A DNA stretch of 6,626 nucleotides from Bacteroidales bacterium (lineage in GTDB: Bacteria; Bacteroidota; Bacteroidia; Bacteroidales; UBA12077): contig JAUVUS010000149.1 of the NCBI GenBank assembly GCA_030600865.1, forward strand, positions 1 through 6,626, in the 5' to 3' direction. How positions within the stretch are numbered: the first letter of the stretch is position 1; every line of letters begins with the position of its first letter. This document shows positions 1 to 5,705 of this stretch, one piece after another. Under the pieces are notes generated by a model. That model saw only the letters and a program-made list of their open reading frames with translations. It searched no databases and was not told the origin of the DNA. A program made the translations under genes and the position numbers.

Positions 1-190
1 ACTTTTGATTATTAATAATTTGAATTTATTTTATCATATACTATGCCATTGTGCTTATGTGTCTGTAAATCAGTAATAATGTTTTAAAATTTGATTTTTA
101 GATATTACTCAATTGTTCGATTATGAAACAATGTGTGTACGATTTCAAACAAGCTTAATGCATTTTAAAGACGATCGAGTTTTTAAAATG
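1..190. other. Intergenic stretch with no supported gene
   Basis: This AT-rich stretch lies beyond the terminator of the leftward proS unit. I see no open frame with coding character; the longest ATG-started frame I noticed by eye, at about 123, closes after some ten codons. A weak dyad (ATTGTT at 112-117 against AACAAT at 127-132) is present but is too short to call an operator or hairpin. The stretch may hold the promoter or 3' end of a gene left of the window, which cannot be judged from here. Confidence 0.5.
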
Positions 191-192
191 AT

Positions 193-228
193 GCAAAAAA
201 GCCTGAGGTTTTTTAATATTTCAGGCTT
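193..228 (-). terminator. Rho-independent terminator of the leftward proS unit
   Basis: Read on the minus strand, AAGCCTGA (228-221) pairs perfectly with TCAGGCTT (206-199) around a 14-nt AT-rich loop. A run of six T residues (200-195) follows at once. On the plus strand the same hairpin has no T tail, so it acts leftward. It lies about 30 nt past the stop codon of the gene at 258-944, which makes it the natural end of the proS transcript. Confidence 0.85.
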
Positions 229-257
229 GAATGTGGTAAGTTGTTGTTATTTAGTAA

Positions 258-944
258 TTAAGAAACATCATCAGAATTAAATTTAAATCCTAATCGTTTA
301 CCCGTTTTCATTCTTGAGTATTCCATTTTTTCGTTAAGTTGAGCAACAGAAGCAATTTTAACGTTATCATAAGGTGGAACCAACAGGTCAAAATCAATAG
401 CATAAATAATTGTTTTAAGAATCATATCTTTAAGTATTTCCTTATTCAATACAGATTTCCCAAAATTATTATATAAGTATTCTTGCTGTCTTTTACCTTC
501 AACAAAAAAATGTTTTTCTAAATTCACGAATAGTCTTGTTACAAGGTAACCTAAATCTTCTAATCTGTTATATTTAAAAGAATCAGCAAGAAAGTTGTAA
601 ACATTAATTATTCCACAAAAGCTATATAATGAATTATTTTTTACATAACTGAGTTTCCAAATATTATGTTCTCTATCGAATTCAAAAATATTTGAGTGCA
701 TACTAAAAATAAGAATATCACTAGCTACTTTGAGTTCTGCCTCGAATTGACCTTTTTCACGAAATTCGAATCTAACACGAGGATCTTTTACTTGTAGTTT
801 AGAATTAAATTCAGATGCAATTTCTTGTAAAATTTCTTTAAGCAAAGTAAAAACTTCCAAAGTTTGATCGTAAACTTTTTGTTTTACAAGTGACTTCATT
901 TCCAGAGCCGTAAGTATTTGATCTTTTTTATCTTTTTCTGTCAT
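258..944 (-). CDS. Hypothetical protein, second gene of the proS unit
   Basis: This 228-residue protein is one I do not recognise as a named family. It starts at ATG (944-942), 24 nt after the proS stop codon, and ends in TAA just before a terminator, so it is very probably co-transcribed with proS. No signal peptide, long hydrophobic segment or cysteine motif is visible (a single Cys at about residue 110), which points to a soluble cytoplasmic protein. The N-terminal 50 residues are charged and probably helical (MTEKDKKDQ, then a Leu/Glu/Lys-rich stretch). Residues 56-105 look like alternating beta strands (RVRFEF, FEAELKV, ILIFSM, FEF). Residues 110-185 are again helical and rich in aromatics. 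The C-terminus is basic then acidic (MKTGKRLGFKFNSDD). The start has no clear Shine-Dalgarno sequence; a later Met at residue 16 is a possible alternative. The normal codon pattern, mixed fold prediction and operon position make it a real gene, but its function is unknown. Confidence 0.85.
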   Translation of the reverse strand: MTEKDKKDQILTALEMKSLVKQKVYDQTLEVFTLLKEILQEIASEFNSKLQVKDPRVRFEFREKGQFEAELKVASDILIFSMHSNIFEFDREHNIWKLSYVKNNSLYSFCGIINVYNFLADSFKYNRLEDLGYLVTRLFVNLEKHFFVEGKRQQEYLYNNFGKSVLNKEILKDMILKTIIYAIDFDLLVPPYDNVKIASVAQLNEKMEYSRMKTGKRLGFKFNSDDVS

Positions 945-968
945 AATTTGATGTGTACAACGATTAAT

Positions 969-2465
969 TTAATATGCTTTTGCAAATAAAACTCGTTTTT
1001 TAGAAGGTTTGCCAGAATATATACACTTACCATCTTCTTCCCCGCCTGCGGAACGGGCAGGTTTAGAATCCATAGGAATAATACGAATTGTTGCTTTTGT
1101 TTCCTCTTTTATTTTCTGTTCTGTTTCTGGTGTTCCATCCCAGTGTGCTAAAACAAATCCTCCCTTATTTTCGATAATATCCTTGAACTCATCATAGCTA
1201 TCAACCTTAAATGTATTTTCTTCTCTAAACTTCAACGCTTTCTCGAAAATATTCTTTTGGATATTTTCCAACAGATTCTCAATATAGTTTTCAATGCCAT
1301 CCTGGGATTTTATCTCTTTTTCTAAAGTATCTCTTCTGGCAATTTCTAATGTGTTGTTTTCTAAGTCGCGAGGTCCTATTACAATTCGAACAGGAATCCC
1401 TTTAAGTTCGTATTCTGCAAATTTCCAACCAGGCTTGTGTGTATCGCGATTATCATATTTTACGGTAATTCCTTTGTCTTCTAACTTTTTCTTAATCAAG
1501 TTTACTTTTTCAGTAATCTGATTTAATTGATCTTCTCCTTTGTAAATAGGAATAATTACTACTTGAATAGGAGCTAATTTAGGTGGCAGAACTAAGCCTT
1601 TATCATCAGAGTGAGCCATTACTAAAGCCCCCATTAAGCGTGTTGAAACGCCCCATGATGTTGCCCAAACATAATTAAGTTTTCCTTCCTTATCGGTAAA
1701 TTTTACATCAAATGCCTTTGCGAAATTCTGACCGAGAAAATGAGATGTTCCGGCTTGTAGTGATTTACCATCTTGCATTAATGCTTCTATAGCATAAGTT
1801 TCCAAGGCACCAGCAAAGCGTTCATTTTCTGATTTATAGCCTTTTATTACAGGAACACCCATCCAGTTTTCAGCAAAATCCGCATAAATATTGATCATTT
1901 TTTCTGTTTCTTCAATAGCTTCATGTTTTGTTGCGTGTGCTGTATGCCCTTCTTGCCATAAAAATTCAGAAGTTCTTAAAAATAATCGGGTTCTCATTTC
2001 CCATCTAACAACGTTAGCCCACTGATTTACTAATATTGGTAAATCTCTATACGATTGAATCCAATTTTTGTATGTATTCCATATTATTGTTTCAGATGTA
2101 GGCCTTACAATTAATTCTTCTTCTAATTTTGCTTCAGGATCAACAATGATTTTGTTTGTTTTTTCATCTTTTTTAAGCCTGTAATGAGTAACAACGGCAC
2201 ATTCTTTGGCAAATCCATCAACATGGCTGGCTTCTTTTGAAAAAAAGGATTTTGGTATAAAAAGAGGAAAATATGCATTTAAATGTCCTGTATCTTTAAA
2301 CATTTTATCTAATGCTGCTTGTATTTTTTCCCAGATTGAAAAGCCATAAGGCTTGATTACCATTGCCCCACGTACTGCTGAGCTTTCAGCTAAATCTGCT
2401 TTTACTACTAGGTCGTTATACCATTGGGAGTAATTTTCTTTTCTTTTTGTTAGTGTTTTAGCCAT
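969..2465 (-). CDS. proS: Prolyl-tRNA synthetase, archaeal/eukaryotic type
   Basis: ProS charges tRNA-Pro with proline using ATP in the cytoplasm. The 498 residues match the class IIa ProRS of the archaeal/eukaryotic type, which lacks the large editing insertion of the E. coli type; its length is usual for that form. The catalytic core spans roughly residues 15-290. The class II motif 2 region includes RPTSETIIW (121-129) and [24 protein letters not shown] (seen at 154-177, with key residues R154, E156, R164, T165, E167, W170, E172, H174). Motif 3 is [17 protein letters not shown] (272-288). The anticodon-binding domain runs about 297-400 ([10 protein letters not shown], then [21 protein letters not shown]). 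The C-terminal ProRS domain ends in [14 protein letters not shown]. One Cys (481) remains near the end and IRIIP carries no Cys, so the zinc site of archaeal enzymes is probably degenerate. A GC-rich insert encodes about residues 467-477, where I would expect only a few residues between the IPMD and GKC motifs. The start has no clear Shine-Dalgarno sequence. It is the first gene of a two-gene leftward unit. Confidence 0.97.
   Translation of the reverse strand: MAKTLTKRKENYSQWYNDLVVKADLAESSAVRGAMVIKPYGFSIWEKIQAALDKMFKDTGHLNAYFPLFIPKSFFSKEASHVDGFAKECAVVTHYRLKKDEKTNKIIVDPEAKLEEELIVRPTSETIIWNTYKNWIQSYRDLPILVNQWANVVRWEMRTRLFLRTSEFLWQEGHTAHATKHEAIEETEKMINIYADFAENWMGVPVIKGYKSENERFAGALETYAIEALMQDGKSLQAGTSHFLGQNFAKAFDVKFTDKEGKLNYVWATSWGVSTRLMGALVMAHSDDKGLVLPPKLAPIQVVIIPIYKGEDQLNQITEKVNLIKKKLEDKGITVKYDNRDTHKPGWKFAEYELKGIPVRIVIGPRDLENNTLEIARRDTLEKEIKSQDGIENYIENLLENIQKNIFEKALKFREENTFKVDSYDEFKDIIENKGGFVLAHWDGTPETEQKIKEETKATIRIIPMDSKPARSAGGEEDGKCIYSGKPSKKRVLFAKAY
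1036..1064 (-). repeat. Short copy of GC-rich palindromic element inside proS
   Basis: A block of high GC (18 of 22 bases at 1040-1061) interrupts AT-rich proS. On the coding strand its end (1054-1036) reads gttccgcaggcggggaaga, which matches 6151-6169 in the DUF349 gene at 18 of 19 bases. It contains CCTGC/GCAGG arms separated by 7 nt and a CCCG/CGGG pair, so it can form a small hairpin. It keeps the proS frame open and encodes [10 protein letters not shown]. It looks like a deleted or short form of the longer copy, retaining a left AACCTG-like end and the right end. What it does, if anything, is unknown. Confidence 0.75.
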
Positions 2466-2570
2466 ATTCTGGTATGATTTTTGCTAGTTTTTTAATGGTT
2501 TTATAATAATTTTAGAGCTGCAAAAATAACGAAATTAATTATTAAAATATAACTAAACAGGAGGTTCATT
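2466..2570. promoter_or_regulatory. Divergent promoter region between proS and the lipoprotein gene
   Basis: These 105 nt separate two divergent start codons, so promoters for both directions should lie here. For the rightward gene, TTTG (2480-2483) and TAATTTTA (2507-2514, 7 of 8 to the Bacteroidota -7 consensus TAnnTTTG) are candidates, but their spacing of 23 nt is longer than usual. I could not find a convincing pair for proS on the minus strand. The placement rests on gene arrangement more than on the motifs. Confidence 0.4.
2559..2564 (+). promoter_or_regulatory. Perfect Shine-Dalgarno sequence of the lipoprotein gene
   Basis: AGGAGG lies 6 nt before the ATG at 2571 and fixes that start. 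None of the other genes in the window has a comparable site: the FadL-like gene has only a weak AGAAAAG and the DUF349 gene only an A-rich stretch. Bacteroidota generally depend little on Shine-Dalgarno pairing, so a full match is notable. Confidence 0.75.
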
Positions 2571-3920
2571 ATGAAAACAAAATTTTATTTTCTTTTTTTC
2601 TTATCTATAGTGTTGGCCTCATGTTCATCATTACAACAAACTACTGTAAATGACGATATATATTATTCGCCAAAAGATGAGGTGGTTGCAAGTAATGATG
2701 TTTATGCTAATCCAACTTACGATAAGAATAAGACAATTTTTAGTAAAAAGTACGATAAAGAGATATCGGATATTCTTGAAGATGAATCGAAAAGTGAGAT
2801 AGATACTGTTATCTATGAAGATGAAGAATACGAAAATCCTTATGAAAGCATTATAGTTGATGATTATAGTGAAGCATATCAACGAAGACTTGATGCTAAG
2901 ATGAGTCCGTATTATGGAATGAATAATTATTATAATATTTATTTTTCAGATGATTACTGGTATGCACAGGCGTATTTCAATGATCCTTTCTATAATGTGG
3001 TAATTGTTGGTGATCAGATTTGGGTTGAACCTTATTGGATGACTTCTGCATTTGGATATAGACATTCATGGTATAATTATGGTTATCCATATTACTATGG
3101 TTCATATTATTATCGACCGTATTATAATTCATTTTACAGTTCGTATTATTATAGCCCATATTATAACCCATACTATAACCCATATTACTCTTATTATAAT
3201 AATGATAATTATGTTAGTTCTTCTTTTCATTCATACAGACAAAGGACTTTGGCTGTAACGTCCGGTGCGCGTTCATCTATTGGTAGAGCATCAAGAGAAT
3301 TACCAGAATCATATGTTGGTAGAGATATTAGATCAACAAGTACTGTAAAATCAGGAATAGACAGGCAGTCTGCTCGTACAGCAAGATCGGGTGAGGTAAG
3401 AACAACAACCAGAGCAGGAGAAAATAATTTTGCCGGTGAAACAATTAGGGTTCGTGAAACAAATAGAGAAAGAACAGGAACAAGTGTTAGAACAGCAAAC
3501 GGACAGGTACAATCAGGAGTAGCTTCCACAAGCAATAGAAATTATACAAGACCTCAACAAGCTACACGATCTACCTATAATAGCCCTACACGTTCTGCTA
3601 CTCGTTATAACAGACCTGAGAGTACAAATGTAAGTTCAGGAAGGAGTTATTCAGGTGTATCAAGAACATCTACATCTACACCAAGCCGATCGTCAGGCAC
3701 AACAAGATCTGGTAGTTCATATACACCAAGTAGATCAAGTGGATCATCAGGCAGTTCGGGTTCAGTTAGGAGTTCTGGATCATCAACTAGATCTTCAGGA
3801 AGCTCAGGATCTGTAAGGAGTTCTGGATCATCACGAAGTTCAGGGTCTTCATCAGGAAGCTCAGGTTCAAGTGGAAGTTCCAGATCCAGTAGTGGAAGTA
3901 GTAGAGGAGGTAGGAGATAG
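2571..3920 (+). CDS. Low-complexity Tyr-rich and Ser/Arg-rich envelope lipoprotein
   Basis: This 449-residue protein has a type II signal peptide (MKTKFYFLFFLSIVLASC) with lipobox L-A-S-C, so Cys18 should be lipidated and the protein anchored in a membrane, probably the outer one. The mature part has three unlike zones. Residues 27-108 are acidic (many D/E, e.g. IYEDEEYENPYE). Residues 114-214 are Tyr/Asn/Pro-rich, with 25 Tyr among the 54 residues 161-214, including NPYY repeats. Residues 225-449 are Ser/Arg/Thr/Gly-rich, basic and nearly free of hydrophobics, ending in SSG/RSSG repeats and RGGRR. A short ordered patch (YWYAQAYFNDPFYNVVIVGDQIWVEPYW, near 129-156, with aromatic and Val/Ile residues) may be the only folded core. 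The start is fixed by a perfect AGGAGG. The downstream barrel gene starts 42 nt later with no terminator between, so the two probably form an operon. Similar Tyr-rich lipoproteins occur in Bacteroidota, but I cannot name a function; a role in surface adhesion or cell-wall contact is only a guess. Confidence 0.9.
   Translation: MKTKFYFLFFLSIVLASCSSLQQTTVNDDIYYSPKDEVVASNDVYANPTYDKNKTIFSKKYDKEISDILEDESKSEIDTVIYEDEEYENPYESIIVDDYSEAYQRRLDAKMSPYYGMNNYYNIYFSDDYWYAQAYFNDPFYNVVIVGDQIWVEPYWMTSAFGYRHSWYNYGYPYYYGSYYYRPYYNSFYSSYYYSPYYNPYYNPYYSYYNNDNYVSSSFHSYRQRTLAVTSGARSSIGRASRELPESYVGRDIRSTSTVKSGIDRQSARTARSGEVRTTTRAGENNFAGETIRVRETNRERTGTSVRTANGQVQSGVASTSNRNYTRPQQATRSTYNSPTRSATRYNRPESTNVSSGRSYSGVSRTSTSTPSRSSGTTRSGSSYTPSRSSGSSGSSGSVRSSGSSTRSSGSSGSVRSSGSSRSSGSSSGSSGSSGSSRSSSGSSRGGRR
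3153..3188 (+). repeat. Three 12-bp tandem units encoding S/N-P-Y-Y
   Basis: Three consecutive 12-nt units (3153-3164, 3165-3176, 3177-3188) of the form (a)(a/g)cccatattat encode SPYY, NPYY and NPYY in the Tyr-rich zone of the lipoprotein. They differ at only a few bases, so they probably arose by recent slippage or duplication. The array keeps the frame. Confidence 0.75.
3759..3854 (+). repeat. Imperfect 48-bp tandem repeat in the Ser-rich tail
   Basis: Two adjacent units (3759-3806 and 3807-3854) begin with G-S-V-R-S-S-G-S-S and continue with RSSGSS. The first 27 nt of the two units differ at three positions, all third codon bases. After that they drift by one residue. Shorter SSG units continue on both sides, so the whole tail appears to have grown by repeated in-frame duplication. 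Confidence 0.7.
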
Positions 3921-3962
3921 TAAATCATAATTCTATTTGTACAACTAATAAAGAAAAGTAAT

Positions 3963-5480
3963 ATGAAAAAGATATTTTTAATTTTTATAATTGGGTTAAT
4001 TGCAAACACCTTAATATATTCTCAATCTGTTTATGTTGATAATGCTTTTAAATTTTCATCTAATGATTATGGTGGAACTGCACGTTTTATAGGAATGGGA
4101 GGCGCATTTGGCGCATTAGGAGGTGATTTTTCTTCAATAGCAATAAATCCTGCCGGATTAGGTGTGTACAAGAGATCTGAATTAGTATTTTCTCCGGGGA
4201 TGAGTTATAACTCTAATTCGTCAACTTATATTAATAATACAATTGATGATAATGGATATGCTATTAATTTAAATAATATGGGGCTTGTAAGTTCGTATAA
4301 TTTAGAAAATTCTGACACAAGATGGGTTAATTTTAATATTGGTGTAGGATTTAACCGAACAACAGATTTAAATAATAATATACAATTCCAGGGAGTTAAT
4401 AATACATCTTTAATGGAAATTTTTGTGAGTAACGCTAATGCTACAACAACTAATCCTTATGATTTAGATGGGATGTATGAGTTTCTAATTTGGGATGCAT
4501 ACATAATGGATTTTGATACTATTGCAAATGAATTTTATAGTGAAATTACAGATACAATATTTAGCGATCCTGCTAATTTTGAAATTAATCAACGAAAAAT
4601 AATTCAAACAGAAGGTTCAATAACTGAATTCAGTTTTTCTTTTGGAGGTAATTATGCACATAAATTATATGTTGGAGCGAGTATAGGAATAACACGATTA
4701 AGATATGAACAATATGCATCGCATTACGAGAGTGAAACTCCCGGTTTACAAATTCCTTTTATAAATGCATTCGATTTCAAGGAAAATTCAACAACCAGAG
4801 GTACAGGTTTTATATTTAAATTCGGAGTAATTTATAAACCTATAGAATCCCTTAGGCTTGGAGCTTCCTTGCATTTACCAACATTTTATGATTTAGATCA
4901 AAAGTTCTATAATTCAGCAACTGGATATTTCGATAGTGGCACTTCTGAATATTCAAGATCACCGGTGCAAACATATAAGTATAGTTTAAATACACCTCTC
5001 AGAGCTGTCGGTAGTGTAGGATTTCAGATAGGTAAAATTGCTTTGATTGATGTTGACTATGAATATGTTGATTATTCTACAATGAAATTAGATGACCGGG
5101 ATAATAGCCTGGATGTTATTGAAGACAATAATGATATTAAATCAATATTTCAAGAAACTCACAATATAAGAGCAGGTGCTGAATTCAGGTATGGTACACT
5201 TTATTTTAGAGCAGGAGGAAGATATTCAACAAGTCCATATGCAGATATTGAAGGCGCTCTGAATTCTGATTATGAAAAAATTACCTTATCGGGAGGATTA
5301 GGCTATAGAGAAAAAAACTTTTTTGTTGATTTTGCATTTGCACAAACAACTTATAATTATAACATGATTGCTTATGATTTGAGTCCTTATTATACCGACT
5401 TCGACTTCTCTGATAATGAAAAGGCATCCATTGATCATAAACTAAATAATTTTATTTTAACTTTTGGGGTTAAATTTTAA
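3963..5480 (+). CDS. FadL/OmpP1/TodX-like outer-membrane transport protein
   Basis: This 505-residue protein is predicted to be an outer-membrane beta-barrel of the FadL/OmpP1/TodX family, whose known members let hydrophobic compounds such as long-chain fatty acids or aromatics cross the outer membrane. It opens with a signal peptide (MKKIFLIFIIGLIANTLIYS, cleavage probably near residue 20). The hallmark N-terminal block follows: GGTARFIGMGGAFGALGGD (38-55) then SSIAINPAGLGVYKRSEL, with the NPA motif at 62-64 that in FadL forms the plug region. The rest alternates amphipathic strands with polar loops, for example GVIYKPIESLRLGASLHLPTFYDL (centred near 300) and HNIRAGAEFRYGTLYFRAGGRYSTSPYA (400-427). 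It ends in FILTFGVKF with the C-terminal Phe expected for barrel insertion. Length is within the usual range for Bacteroidota members. It follows the lipoprotein gene by 42 nt and is closed by a strong terminator. The substrate cannot be read from the sequence; Bacteroidota versions are often labelled hemin receptor without support. Confidence 0.9.
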   Translation: MKKIFLIFIIGLIANTLIYSQSVYVDNAFKFSSNDYGGTARFIGMGGAFGALGGDFSSIAINPAGLGVYKRSELVFSPGMSYNSNSSTYINNTIDDNGYAINLNNMGLVSSYNLENSDTRWVNFNIGVGFNRTTDLNNNIQFQGVNNTSLMEIFVSNANATTTNPYDLDGMYEFLIWDAYIMDFDTIANEFYSEITDTIFSDPANFEINQRKIIQTEGSITEFSFSFGGNYAHKLYVGASIGITRLRYEQYASHYESETPGLQIPFINAFDFKENSTTRGTGFIFKFGVIYKPIESLRLGASLHLPTFYDLDQKFYNSATGYFDSGTSEYSRSPVQTYKYSLNTPLRAVGSVGFQIGKIALIDVDYEYVDYSTMKLDDRDNSLDVIEDNNDIKSIFQETHNIRAGAEFRYGTLYFRAGGRYSTSPYADIEGALNSDYEKITLSGGLGYREKNFFVDFAFAQTTYNYNMIAYDLSPYYTDFDFSDNEKASIDHKLNNFILTFGVKF

Positions 5481-5515
5481 TTTGGGATTACAATTTTAGG
5501 TTAGGTTTTTACATT

Positions 5516-5553
5516 AAGACTGTTCATCTATAATATTTGAACAGTCTTTTTTT
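5516..5553 (+). terminator. Strong rho-independent terminator after the barrel gene
   Basis: AAGACTGTTCA (5516-5526) pairs perfectly with TGAACAGTCTT (5538-5548) around an 11-nt AT-rich loop. The T run spans 5547-5553. On the minus strand no T tail follows, so it acts rightward. It starts 35 nt after the barrel stop codon and separates that unit from the DUF349 gene. Confidence 0.92.
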
Positions 5554-5613
5554 ATTATCATTTTTGGTGTAAAATTGTATATTTATGTATTTTAATATTT
5601 AATGCTAAAATTC

Positions 5614-5643
5614 TTTGAGTATTAGTAGTTAAATATATATTTT
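5614..5643 (+). promoter_or_regulatory. Candidate Bacteroidota-type promoter of the DUF349 gene
   Basis: TTTG (5614-5617) is followed after 18 nt by TATATTTT (5636-5643), which matches the Bacteroidota -7 consensus TAnnTTTG at 7 of 8 positions. The pair lies between a terminator and the start codon at 5706, where a promoter is required. In AT-rich DNA such matches occur by chance, so this is tentative. Transcription would begin near 5650, leaving a leader of about 55 nt. Confidence 0.4.
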
Positions 5644-5661
5644 CGTATCCTGTAAATTAGC

Positions 5662-5685
5662 AAGTGATTATCTTTTAAATCACTT
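5662..5685 (+). promoter_or_regulatory. Inverted repeat in the leader of the DUF349 gene
   Basis: AAGTGATT (5662-5669) pairs perfectly with AATCACTT (5678-5685) around an 8-nt loop, ending 20 nt before the ATG. There is no T run, so it is not a terminator. It could be an mRNA hairpin that affects translation or stability, or a DNA-binding dyad. Which of these applies cannot be told from the sequence. Confidence 0.45.
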
Positions 5686-5705
5686 CTATAAGTAAAACAA
5701 ATATT

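Noticed and set aside
123..158. Ten-codon open frame in the left intergenic stretch
   Set aside because: It is too short, has no ribosome binding site and no distinguishing feature.
1009..1521. Plus-strand open frames of 62 and 75 codons opposite proS
   Set aside because: They lie wholly antisense to a confidently identified proS and show no family signature or start signals.
2631..3535. Open frames on both strands within the lipoprotein gene
   Set aside because: They are shadows produced by its Tyr- and Ser-rich repetitive codons; the lipoprotein has a signal peptide, a lipobox and a perfect Shine-Dalgarno sequence.
3647..4009. Minus-strand frame of 120 codons rich in Leu, Pro, Glu and Asp
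   Set aside because: It is the reverse reading of the Ser/Gly repeats and also runs across the start of the barrel gene; its composition is a mirror of the repeat.
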